From positions 161,628 through 225,627 of the forward strand of contig NMRA01000210.1 of NCBI GenBank assembly GCA_002633005.1: DNA of 64,000 nt. The letters are read 5' to 3'. This document shows positions 1 to 10,204 of this stretch, piece by piece. The stretch comes from Phoronis australis (taxonomy: Eukaryota; Phoronida; Phoronidae). The position numbers were made by a program, and so were the translations under genes. Under the pieces are notes generated by a model, which saw nothing but the letters and a program-made list of their open reading frames with translations, made no database searches and was not told the origin of the DNA. Position 1 is the first letter of the stretch. Each line of letters opens with the position of its first letter.

Positions 1-1932
1 GTAGGCGCACGTAGGCGCAGCCAACCACCTTTTGGCATTTCAACGTAGTGCCTTACGCACCGTAAGTTAAGTTCAGTGCTCAAGATGATACGGTGGGCTC
101 TGGGCGCCTACTTAACTCTAATTTTACCACTACAGCACTGCTCGTGCCTCCAAATATATCCCAGAGCGTGCAATTCCAGGAGCTAGCAGAGATTCGCCCT
201 GGATACAACACCAGCACAGAGCCTGTAAGCAGCCCTGCAGTTACGTTAAGTAGTGGGAGTCAATACAGGCCAAAGTCGACGCCCACTCGGAAGCACAGCT
301 CGTCGTCCAGTGGTCAGGCCGGTGAGCCAAACTTTGAATAGTTTATTTTGGATTTGACTACAGCATTGGAGCTATTTAGAAGGTGCCAAGTTTGGGGCGA
401 GGGATTCACACGGCTGCATGTAAGCGGTTTGGGTACTCAGGTCAACATCCAGTGGTAACAGCATAAGCATTTCATTGAGGTCGGCATTACAGTGCACACA
501 TTGCATTTGCACCAAGAAGTCCCACCACGTCTGTCCTCAGTCTGTGCTCATCCCTCTGTATTCTGTCTCACTATACCGCTCGGGCTCAAACATATATCCA
601 CCCATTGCTGCTACAAACTAAGATATTCAAAAATCCAAGGTAATCTAAAAGTTCTCTAACAACCTAGCGTGTCGTAGAAAACTCGTCGATTGGGAAGTGG
701 TGACGACAATTTTAGAGACCAGCACAAAAACAACAGTAGAACAGATCTTCACAGTAACTCGATTGCACTAGAAACGAAATGGCGGGAAATTCTTAACCCT
801 CTAAACGTCACTTCCGGAGCAGTGCACGACTAATTCATAAAATTACGACGAGCCTTCATTAACTGAAGCATATGCCTGGGATAATCAACGAACCGTATTA
901 AAATGACACGAAAAATGTTGCCATCCCCTTTAATCATGGCCACCACCATGTTTATAGTGTACGCAGCAATTTGATGCTAGTAGCTGTGTTCAGATCGTTA
1001 AATAGATACTATACATATTGAAACCAGTCTATTTTGCCTTAGTGTTGAACAGCCGCTTCTAGGTGAACCATTAGCTGCCGTGGTGTCCGTCTATAGGACC
1101 GTTGTTGGCTAACCAAACTTTGAATACCGAAAATATCTAAAGAGACTAAAATCTAACTTGAACATCACCATGTATACTCAAGCATAATTTAAAAAAATAT
1201 AATTGGTTGGATTTTAACCCTTATTAAAAATTATGATTCGTGAGTTGCCAAAATCTCGGGCGGAAAGTGGATTTATAGCCGCTATAAAAGCTAATGTGGT
1301 GGCAAAGTCTAGAAGCACATGCTTCCCAAAGGTTTGCAACACTGTAGGCTACAAATTGGAATAGGAATTACATCTCACTGTCTAACTAAAAAGCTGAATA
1401 ACACAGCTAGGTATAGGCACAAACTTCTCACCGAAAAATGGCGCGACAAAATGTTTAATCTCAACACCTTGGGGAGTTATGTATAATGTAACATCTAAAA
1501 GTTAATTATCAAATGTATTTATGGATTTTATACATAAAGGGTTACTTTTCATTATCCTAATTCACCTGGTGTCAAATAGAGGCATTCGCTCAGTTGTGTT
1601 TGCTCGAACTCCAATGGTTATATCTTTGAAATTGAAATTTACCGCTTGGTAAATTGATATTTTATATGACGTTCATCGGGTTACCGTTGTGACAATTATT
1701 GACCAATGATTTTGCTGAAAAACTACATGACTGAAGAGCATAAATGGTTTATTTGACCGATTTATATGTCGCCTGGTCACCATGGTCACATTTTGAATAT
1801 ATATGTACTGTACACGCATTTAGGCATTTATGCCGACCAGCTACAACAGCGTAGATTTTCTGAACGCTTCCATCTTAATTCTTATATTTTATAGATAATC
1901 ATTACAAGAGAGGTTATAAGCAAAGAGCAACT
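1..1932. other. Unassigned non-coding sequence
   Basis: No recognisable gene. An 82-codon open frame at 93-341 has Ser/Thr/Pro-rich composition, no recognisable domain and no obvious splice context, so I do not call it a gene. The rest is AT-rich with stops in all frames. Confidence 0.5.
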
Positions 1933-1972
1933 GTAGTAGTAGTAGCAGCAGCAGCAGCAGCAGCAACAGCAG
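1933..1972. repeat. GTA/GCA trinucleotide microsatellite
   Basis: A run of GTA units passes into GCA units with one AAC interruption, about 40 bp. It is a simple-sequence repeat in non-coding DNA; no reading frame around it is open for long. Confidence 0.9.
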
Positions 1973-2920
1973 AATGTACATGTACTAGGTGCTTGGTCAA
2001 GATTTTCGCTGGTTCCGTGCGTGCCGCTAGGTGGTAGCCAGCACGCAGGTATCACTTAATTTTCCTCGGGATTTTTTTAGACTGGCATTTCTGATTGGCT
2101 GGTCGAATTCTCAACAGGCAGCGTTTTACACAAACAAACTGATATGACTGATGGAGGAAGTGCAAATGTGGTCTGTTGTACAGACATACATGTACATGTA
2201 TCGGTGCTTAAAATTCATGTTCAAGAAATGTGAATCCCAGAAAATTGTGGTTGCGCCTTTTCGGAGTGCATCTTTCTACTGTCGCTGACTTTTGTTGACG
2301 TTGCTGTCCTGTATTCATACAGACAGTATGATAACACACCAGTTAAATAGGCCAGGTATGTGTTTATTGTACAAGTATGTGTTTCATGCACACGGCTTTG
2401 TAATAGTGACTGCTACGCCACTTGCATGACAAGGCTAGAATTCGTTCATAGTCCGCCATTTTTTTCACTTTGGTGTAAAGCTATCCAATGACTGCCGAGG
2501 TTACATCAACCAGTGACAAAGAGCGTGCTACGAAATGGTACCTGCGTGAGATCTCTACAAGCAGGGAACCGGCGAGGGTAAAGATTCTCCATTATGCTGT
2601 TTTCTGAGGAAATTTGACTTAGGGGAGACAACTCTGAAATTTAGCTATCCAGAAAAAGATAGTATATTGCTGATTTTTTAATTTATGTTGTGTTTGAAAA
2701 TATCACATTTATCAGAAAACAGAACTCATACCCATAGTTGCCGTAGGATATATGTCGAGATGGTGGACCCCGACCTCAATTTTCAAGGAACAAACCTTTA
2801 AGATAGCTTTGCGAGGGAGTGACGTCAATTTCAGAAGGACGAACCCTCGTGAGAGACTTGAAAACGACATGTCGGCGCCGGGAGGGAGCCCTGGCCCCCT
2901 GTGCCCACCGTACTGTTTTA
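1973..2920. other. Unassigned non-coding sequence
   Basis: I see nothing coding here. Short TACATGTACATG words occur near 2190-2200, a word also seen near 4300, 10560, 20210 and 42080. Confidence 0.45.
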
Positions 2921-3058
2921 TGGGCGGATCCAGGGGTCAAGGGGATGCGGACCCCTTTTTTCATTACTTTTAGTGATATAAATATCTAGAATTTTCAAGT
3001 TGTTGACTTGAACCCCCCTTTTAAAAAATCCTTGATCCGAACCCCCTCCTGAATCAGT
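2921..3058. mobile_element. hAT-like MITE fragment (GGCGGATCCAGG family)
   Basis: Begins with GGGCGGATCCAGGGG and contains C-rich/G-rich complementary tracts (GGACCCCTTT, GAACCCCCCTTT) before ending near CCCCCTCCTGAATCAG. The terminal word matches the ends of the better preserved copies at 41974-43912, 47387-47625 and 50609-50765. Terminal CAG-GGCGGATC inverted repeats are typical of hAT elements. This copy is degenerate and I see no clean target duplication. Confidence 0.5.
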
Positions 3059-3957
3059 AGTAGGTATCAAAATTGGCTAATGATTCCAGCAACTGAAAAT
3101 CACATGTCGGTGCCTTTTTATCGTGTACAGAAGGGAGGCCTGGGCCCTCTCGAACTACCCTAAATCCATCTATGCAGCTTACCATTTGGTTTCATAACAG
3201 ATTGTGCTGTTAAATGTACAAGTAAGTAACATGGAATGCATTTTCCAGCAACTGAGACTGAGGTTCACTATAGTAGGCATTAAAAACAAATGAATAATTT
3301 TTGTTCAAAACTTTAATTTATATAACGATACATATACAAAATACCTACAATGCTGATTTCAATAGCTACTAAATGTTCAGATTTAAATAGCACATAAATA
3401 GGATGGAACATTCAGCCACTTCATATGACCTGTTTGCATGCAATAAGATATTTTTGTGAAAACAGCAACATAACGAAATGAGCATCATTAATAAATACAA
3501 AGAACGTGTTACAAATTTCTACCACGAAGAACTCTAGTTGAATGTTCGCGTATGGTAAACTTTCTTAAAAAACAACAGCATACAATAACTGAATTTCAAT
3601 ACGTGAAAATAATCATAATAGTTTAAGCAACAAAATAACATCTGTGTAAAAGTATATCAGCACAGGTTCCATACAACTGTAACTTTTGCACGGTGTCATA
3701 GATAAATAACATATAATGCAGTGCAAAAAATAACACAACTATATTCATACCAGCCCTTCACACAGGCGAAAATTAATGCTCGAAATTACGAGTAACGACA
3801 TATTCTGCACTGGTAGCCTAATCCCGATTTTGGACTCGCCTCTGACGACCTAAAAATGCTGAACGTCTTCTCCGTGCCCGCTCAAATAATACCAGTGAGG
3901 TCCATTTCCTACTCGTAATTAACTTTTTAATCGCATTTTCAAGCGTGTACTCACTTA
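3059..3957. other. Unassigned non-coding sequence
   Basis: AT-rich sequence with no recognised gene or repeat. It ends where the 1.64-kb duplicated block starts. Confidence 0.45.
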
Positions 3958-3960
3958 ATT

Positions 3961-4134
3961 ATGTCGAGCCCTGCAGGCAATGAAAATAGTATTGAGGATA
4001 ACACCGACTTTACTTACGAAGATCGGAATCTTTTACCTAAGCTCACTACAATACTGCAAAAAGTGCTCTTTTTTGACCGCCTCTTGACTTTCAGAGAGGA
4101 TCAATACCTTGATGTACAGGGTGGTGAGGTCTGA
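3961..4134 (+). CDS. Small ORF inside the 1.64-kb repeat (57 aa)
   Basis: Starts with ATG at the very edge of the repeat (MSSPAGNENSIEDNTD...) and ends TGA at 4132-4134. The N-terminal third is acidic; the rest has no recognised domain. In the second copy codon 20 is TAA (10265-10267), so the frame is broken there. It may be a remnant of a transposon-encoded protein or chance. No function can be given. Confidence 0.2.
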   Translation: MSSPAGNENSIEDNTDFTYEDRNLLPKLTTILQKVLFFDRLLTFREDQYLDVQGGEV

Positions 4135-4591
4135 AAGAGAAATTGAGTGAAAAATGAAAGTTGGAGTGGACGATGGCCCAGTGTTGCAACAAGACTCTGG
4201 AGTTAAAGACACTCTGGGTCCCAACTGCAGTCTCTCTGGCGAATTATCTACTAAGCGAAAGTCCAGCCAACCTAAACATCAATGCAACAGAGTAACATAC
4301 ATGTACATGTACATGTACTCTCTAAATTTATAGACTAAATCAACCACATCGGCATTTTGTTAGTCTGAATGGAAATTAGGTTGTTTGTAGCATAATGCTG
4401 ACCTAAAGACACTCAACGTATTTTAAGCCTGAGGACTGAGGTCAAACAGCTGTGCCTGTGGTGGCAACTTTAATGCAGAACATACATGTACGTGCAGAAA
4501 TGAAGTCGTTGAATAGCGCCAACTAAACGGAACTCTCGTAAAGTTCACGAGTTTCCGCGTTAGTTGCTATTGAGGGTGCATTTCCTCGAAC

Positions 4592-4687
4592 ATGGCTTCC
4601 GTGCAGGCTGCCGTGTCGACACAAGCGACGGACTATGTCAATTATTTTCACATGGGCGGCGCAGCACTGAAAAAAGCGGGAGGCTAA
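4592..4687 (+). CDS. Conserved 31-aa micro-ORF in the 1.64-kb repeat
   Basis: ATG at 4592 opens a 31-codon frame (MASVQAAVSTQATDYVNYF... ending KKAGG, then TAA). The other copy at 10821-10916 keeps start, length and stop; the two differ by one silent change and one Thr-to-Ser change. It could be the first exon of a decayed element protein: the segment after the stop (AAGCC) does not look like a donor. No domain is recognised. Confidence 0.2.
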   Translation: MASVQAAVSTQATDYVNYFHMGGAALKKAGG

Positions 4688-4762
4688 AGCCAATTGGGGC
4701 CCGGCCCTTGTGGTGCATCGCCTATAGACCATGTGCAGCGTAGCACTGAAAAAAATGGGGGC

Positions 4763-4985
4763 TATTAGTAAGTGATGTATTGTGTTTGTCTCAAAAACTA
4801 TTTGTAAGTAATGTATTTTGCATATCTCACTAACTAGTAATAAGTGACGTATTGTGTTGGTCTCACAAACTATTAGTAATTGATGTATTGTGTTTGTCTC
4901 ACAACCTATTAGTAAGTGATGTATTGTGTTTGTCTCACAAACTATTAGTAAGTGAAGTATTGTTTTTGCCTCACAAACTACATGT
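4763..4985. repeat. 36-bp minisatellite, first block of copy 1
   Basis: Tandem units of about 36 bp built on TATTAGTAAGTGATGTATTG followed by TGTTTGTCTCACAAAC. Unit length and sequence drift between units. The tract resumes at about 5305-5550, on the far side of the fold-back element, so the fold-back looks inserted into the array. Confidence 0.85.
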
Positions 4986-4990
4986 ATTAC

Positions 4991-5281
4991 TAAGTGTAAA
5001 AACCGGACGATATCCGCACAAATGAAGATTTTGAAGTTCAGGATAAATCAACGTTTCGTCTATAAGTTAGACATCATCAGGATGTTTACATAGGACAACA
5101 AGTGCCAATGAACATACATCTCAGGTGACATCCATGAAATGAAGTGAGAGATACAGAGTAGTCAGTATGTTGGCACTTACTGTCCTATGTAAATATCCTG
5201 ATGATGTCTACCGAATAGACGAAACGTTGAATTATCATGAACTTCTTCATTTGTGCGGCGATCGTACAGTTTTTATCTTAC
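4991..5281. mobile_element. Fold-back element with hammerhead-like cores, copy 1
   Basis: The outer arms TAAAAACCGGACGAT and ATCGTACAGTTTTTA, then CCGCACAAATGAAG and CTTCATTTGTGCGG, are inverted copies, and the inversion continues inwards for about 100 bp per arm. Each arm carries CTGATGA, a 5-bp GTCTA/TAGAC hairpin, then GAAACG: at 5198-5225 on the + strand and 5053-5080 on the - strand. That arrangement is the hammerhead ribozyme core. It interrupts the 36-bp minisatellite. I read it as a small non-autonomous element. Confidence 0.65.
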
Positions 5282-5304
5282 TGTTGTCAAGAACTGATTT
5301 ATTA

Positions 5305-5550
5305 CTAAGGGATGTATTGTGTTTGTCTCACAAACCATTAGTAATGAAGTATTGTGTTTTTGTCAGAAACTATTAGTAAGTTAAGTATTGTTTTTGTCTC
5401 ACAAACTATTATTAAGTGATAAACTGTGTTTCTCTCACAAATCATAATTAATGAAGTATTGTGTTTTTCTCAAAAATATTTAGTGAGTGACGTATTGCGT
5501 TTGTTTGACAAACCATTAGTTAGCGATGTATTGTGTTTGTCTCAAAAATT
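5305..5550. repeat. 36-bp minisatellite, second block of copy 1
   Basis: Same unit family as the block ending at 4985 (GATGTATTGTGTTTGTCTCA), resuming directly after the fold-back element and running to the right end of the 1.64-kb repeat. Units here are more diverged, with AAGTATTG and CGTATTG variants. Confidence 0.8.
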
Positions 5551-5608
5551 GACTTTTGTGTGCCCAAGCGTATGAATACACGGCGATAATTCCGCGTTCA
5601 AATAGCAA

Positions 5609-6054
5609 GTTTTATTTGCCACCTGTTTTTACCTTTGTAATTTTGTCAAGACCTCTAGCACATGATTCATCGCTATGAAAATTATATGTATACGTTCCAT
5701 CTTGATTCATTTTAACCTAGGAACCAGTACTGGTTCCTTGTTTTAACCATGGCTTGAGAATTAGTAGAGCTACTAGAAATATTACTGCTTTTTATTCACT
5801 GTTTCTATTGTTTATAAGTGTGTTGACTGGGTACTTTTTATCCTATGTAAAGCAAAGAGTACACATTTGTTCAGGAAGTTTGAGAAGACTGAAATAAAAC
5901 TTGTCAACGTGGAATATCGTCGTGCATTCAACATTGCGTGTTTATACGAGAATATATTACTGAAATACCCACACCAAACATATGAGTAAACAGAACTTTT
6001 TTATTAGCTGGAGTTCTACCTCATTGGTAAATGTACTTACTTTGAATTAAAAAC
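5609..6054. other. Unassigned non-coding sequence
   Basis: AT-rich with no recognised gene or repeat. Confidence 0.4.
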
Positions 6055-6790
6055 TGTGTTAAAATGAAAATTTTCAAATAAGTTTTTACGCATTAAAATA
6101 CAATTCCACAAGTGTTAAAACGGCAAGAGTCCTCCATTTTGGCATTGCGCTGTAGTAGTTTTAGGCAAAATTCGCAGTTAGAAAACGTGTTCAGCTCGTC
6201 AAATTCAAACTACCAACACGTTGAATCATTGTTCGATGTCCTCGTAATTAATCCACTATGAAAACTGGGTCCAGCAAAGTTGGTCCAAGAATTCACTCTC
6301 TTGAGCAAAAATGGAGAATGTTTACCGTTCATGGTATGTGCTGGCAAATGGTTAAAAGGAGGTTGCGCTCGTTTGCGATGGCTAAAAATCGTCTGAAAAG
6401 TAAATGAAATCAAAAATGGTTTCAAAGCTGTACAAATTCTACTCCACTCTCTCCTGTTATTGATCTGTGAAAACACCAGAGTCTCGTGCTAGTTAAAACG
6501 GGCTAAATTTATCTTGGCCAAATTTAGCACACGCCATCTTGAGTGGAGGGAAACTGTTAGACTAGCACGAGTTGACCTATTTACCACGCACACAGTTCAA
6601 CAGTATTAGATGCCCTTTTTGACTTTGAGTGTGGTAGTTTTACAAACGAACGATTTTAGCCATCGCAAACGATTGCAATATCCTTTTAAAATAATCGTAA
6701 TGAAATATTGTAATACACACGTTTTACAAAAACAAATTTTCAAATTGCAGTTACTTGAGGTTCACTGGCGAAAACCAAGTGCTTTGACAA
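6055..6790. repeat. Large imperfect inverted repeat (fold-back)
   Basis: CGTTTGCGATGGCTAAAAAT near 6369 has its complement ATTTTAGCCATCGCAAACG near 6653, and similarity extends outwards on both sides. The centre holds GCTAAATTT-spacer-AAATTTAGC at about 6503-6530, nested between CTCGTGCTAGT (6482) and ACTAGCACGAG (6561). It looks like one or two nested fold-back MITEs. Frames within (6210-6476, 6610-6849) are explained by the repeat and have no protein signature. Confidence 0.6.
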
Positions 6791-6856
6791 CTAAAGAAAC
6801 GCTAATACATACATGTACGCAAAACGTAACTAGAGTGACGTACAGGTAGATGAAGT

Positions 6857-6942
6857 AATATCCCACGAGACATTATGACGCGTATCGACCGAGACCGAAC
6901 GTCGAGGCCGATAGGCGGAATAATGGCGAATGGGATATTACT
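6857..6942. repeat. Small TIR element (GTAATATCCCA family)
   Basis: GTAATATCCCAC at the left and GTGGGATATTAC-like sequence (ATGGGATATTAC) at the right bracket a GC-rich middle with CGACCGAGACC. About 86 bp, consistent with a MITE. Confidence 0.5.
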
Positions 6943-7054
6943 AGTTTATGTACGCCAATCGAGGTGCGTTTTGTATTCATCCCATACGCTTCGAATTACC
7001 AAGTTTTTTTAGTTTTTTGGCAGATTTTTATGCACCCATATATTTATATGTGGA

Positions 7055-8245
7055 CGCATTATGCCCGTCATCTCCGTCCGTCCGTCGGTCCGGCCGTCCG
7101 GGCGGCGTCCGTCCGGCGTCCGGCGTCCGCTGCTCTATCTCCAAAACCCTTTGACTTACGTTCATGAAATTTGGCACATATGTTCCATTTATGAATGGGA
7201 CGGCATGAGCGAACTTTCGGACGGATCCGACTACCGGTGTGCCCCCTAATGGCAATTTTATTTTTTACGCTTACCTTTGTATCCTCAAAAGTCCTGAACG
7301 GATTTTCATGAAATTCGGTATGTCAGTAGGCACTTATTAGTGAAACGACGCTATCCTCCTGTTTTCGGATGGATTCGATGTAGTTTGCGCCACCTAGTGG
7401 CCATTTTTACTGTTTTCGTGTCTGTTTCTTTGCGTCAACCCTTCTATCAACCAAACTGCTCAAAGGATGATTGTGAAAATTGGCACTATAAAGAGGACGG
7501 TTGACGATGATTTTCCGACGATTTCGACTACTGTAGCGCCTCATAGTGGCAGTTTTGTTTTTGTTGCCCCTATGGCTGTATCTCCTAAACCGTTCGCAGG
7601 ATCTTTAATTAATTTAGCAAGTGTATTTATATGATGTTGACTACGGATGACGACGACTTTCGGACAGATCTGACTACTGCTGTGCCCCCTAGTGGCAATT
7701 TTAATTTTTTTACGTTTAACTCAGTATCTTCAAAGGTCCTCAACAGATTTTCATAAAATTTTAAATATAGGCATCTATTGGTGTGATGACGCTATGATCC
7801 TGTTTTTGGATGGAATCGAGGTATTTTGCGCCACCTAGTGGCCATTTTTTGCTGTTTTCAAATCTTGTTTTTGGTGTCCACCCCTGTATCAACCAAATCA
7901 TTTGAAAATTGGCATATATATTCTCAGTGTGAAGATGACCTTTGAGGATGGTGACTGACTACTGTGGCGCCTCCTAGTGGTAGTTTTGTTTCGCGCCCAT
8001 AGTTGTATCTCCTAATCCCACTTAAGAATCTTTACTAAATTTAGTAAGTGTATTTATATGAAGATAACAACAGACGACGACGACTTTCAGTCGCATCCAA
8101 CGGACACTGTGCCCACTAGTGGCAGTTTCATTTTATTCTGTTTTCCTTTGTTTCTCTGATGTTCCTTGACAGATTTTTATGAAATATGGCATGTTTCTGT
8201 TTTTGAATGGATAGTATGTTTTTGCGCCATATAGTGGCCATTTTT
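7055..8245. repeat. Three-monomer higher-order repeat with CTCF-like motif every ~147 bp
   Basis: Starts with a GC-rich CCGTCCGTCCG tract (7074-7135) and then runs as diverged monomers A-B-C-A-B-C-A-B. Each monomer ends in a motif of the form TTGCGCCACCTAGTGGCCA. Motif starts are about 7238, 7385, 7533, 7681, 7826, 7963, 8108 and 8222, so spacing is 147, 148, 148, 145, 137, 145 and 114 bp, with a ~440-bp trimer period. Within monomers, phrases such as TTTCATGAAATTTGGCA recur. Related single monomers lie at 15895-16050 and 30400-30600. Frames at 7028-7255 are by-products of the GC-rich tract. Confidence 0.85.
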
Positions 8246-10204
8246 ATGATATAAATAAATAACCCTAAAAGCACACCACTTGCAATGCATTCGTGGGCGC
8301 AATTCAACGTTCCGCGTTGCTCTTGTTAAGTATCAGTCCACCCGAGATCCACCGACCACTGTACAGCCAACAGGCGGCAAGGTGGGGGGTCAGCCATTCA
8401 GATCCATGTTTAGTCTGATAAANTTGCACATTGTGCCATGCAGCACTGCTGGTGTGTGGAAGTGCTGTGGGAAGAGAACGGAGTAACAAAGCTTGTCTAG
8501 GATACAGCTTGATGTGGCCTTAAAATGTCACTGAACCTGGAACAAATATTGAAATATGAATAATTAAGTACTCCAGATTGGATCAAAAATGTTATCCCTG
8601 TTTTTCAAAAATGTATGGTGACTGGTCTACAGTTTCACATAAAAGTAAATAATAACTATTTTCAGAAACCAAGGGTGTATAAAATGAGTATTGCATAAAA
8701 CTGTGTCTTTATTTTTTATCCCTAGCCATAACAATTCTTTAAACCCATCACTTGTCTGTAAAATATACAAGTTTTTTGAGACAACTTCAAACCTTTGTTA
8801 CCCATTTTCAAGCCTTTTTGATTTTGATACTTTCAGCAATTTTAAACTCAGATTACAGGTTCATGGGTCTGTCAAGCATACTTCTAGCGTAAGGTTGAGG
8901 GTCCCGTTTTTCTTCTAATAGAAGATATGAAGACTTGGGTCATTTAAAAATGATGGATAATCTTTCTGTTGTTTAAGAGTAATTACAAATCGTATATGGC
9001 ACCATCAAAAATGCAATTTTCACAAAATTGGCAGTCATTTGAATTTATAACGACTTGCAACATTTCAAGGCATGAGTTAAGACTATTCAGTCACTGTGAA
9101 TTCGGAAAATGTAATATATTTTCGTGGTTTTACAATTGATACAAGTAGCAAAACAGTTTCATGAAATCAACTTGAAGGGACATCGTGAAGGTTAAGAATT
9201 ACCTCACCATGCTCTTTTCCCCAAACATGCATTACCTCTTATTTCCACACATTCAGTTGTACCAAATATTACAACCCCCCATGCCAATCCCCCCTCGAGA
9301 CCTGAATAAGTAATTTAACAAAATGACTTTAAAAATAGCTGTTCCTTTTCAAAGGCTTTGTTCGTTGTCTCCAATATTGAAAGTAGGCTTTGACAACAGA
9401 TCTGCACTGGATGGGAAGATCTTGTTGGCTAGCTGCAGTCAAATGCTAAAAACCAATTTTTGACCATTCAGGGACGGTGCAGAAGCGATGCATATCTCCT
9501 CTGCACGGTACAAGCCTTCAAACCTAAAAACCAAAGGTTACGTGAAAACTGACGTGATAGATTTCTATTTCAACGTGTAATAGATTTCCAGAAGACATAT
9601 GATAGGGAGTAAACAAATAGTGTAATGCAATGGATATTTATCACTCACGTACCCTCTGCCATTGGGATTGGATTGTAATCTTAACTCATTAACCTGTATC
9701 GAGTAGACAGCATAAACATTCAGCATTGATTGATGTAACTGTCACTGATAAACTTTTAGAAATCATTCCAAACAATAATAATGCTTTGATGTACGAAAAG
9801 ATCCCGATTGCTACGTCAAGTATCATATCACATATCACAAGATACAAAGATTAACCAGACTGTGGCTGGCGACTGACTGCCGCGAAGTCGATATCGGCGA
9901 GTGCCTCAGTTAACAGGCATCGGTAGAATAATCATGGAANTGCCATCGGCGAGTGCCTCAGTTAACAGGCATCGGTGGAATAATCATGGAATAATCGTTA
10001 AAATAATCACAAACCTTACCTTTGTATGACGTCGCGCTTACTTCTTCTCATAGAAGCACCCTTTTTACGCAATCTCAGATTCAGTTAGCACGGCTGCAAG
10101 CCATTTCACCATGTATTTAAAGGGCTCGCGAAATCGAGGCTGTTAATCTATCACCACTAGTACACGCACGCCCTCTAGTTATTGTAGATTTTCCGAATAG
10201 CCCC
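8246..10204. other. Unassigned non-coding sequence with two N positions
   Basis: No gene recognised. N at 8423 has no flanking duplication. N at 9940 is flanked by a 47-bp direct duplication (9893-9939 and 9945-9991) that looks like an unmerged contig overlap. The frame at 8280-8486 crosses the N and has no recognisable domain. Confidence 0.45.

Larger units (their letters stand above)
3958..5608. repeat. 1.64-kb dispersed repeat, copy 1
   Basis: Nearly identical to 10205-11837 in the same orientation, about 6.2 kb away. Similarity starts abruptly at ATTATGTCGAGCC and stops after TTCAAATAGCAA; flanks on both sides are unrelated. In order it holds a short 57-codon frame, a conserved 31-codon frame, a 36-bp minisatellite, a fold-back element with hammerhead-like cores and more minisatellite. 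There are no obvious terminal inverted repeats. It could be a non-autonomous transposon, the tail of a retroelement, or a segmental duplication; sharp ends with unrelated flanks favour a mobile element. Confidence 0.75.

Noticed and set aside
93-341. 82-codon open frame at the left edge
   Set aside because: No domain, no splice context and Ser/Thr/Pro-rich filler composition; could be part of an exon continuing from outside, but nothing supports it.
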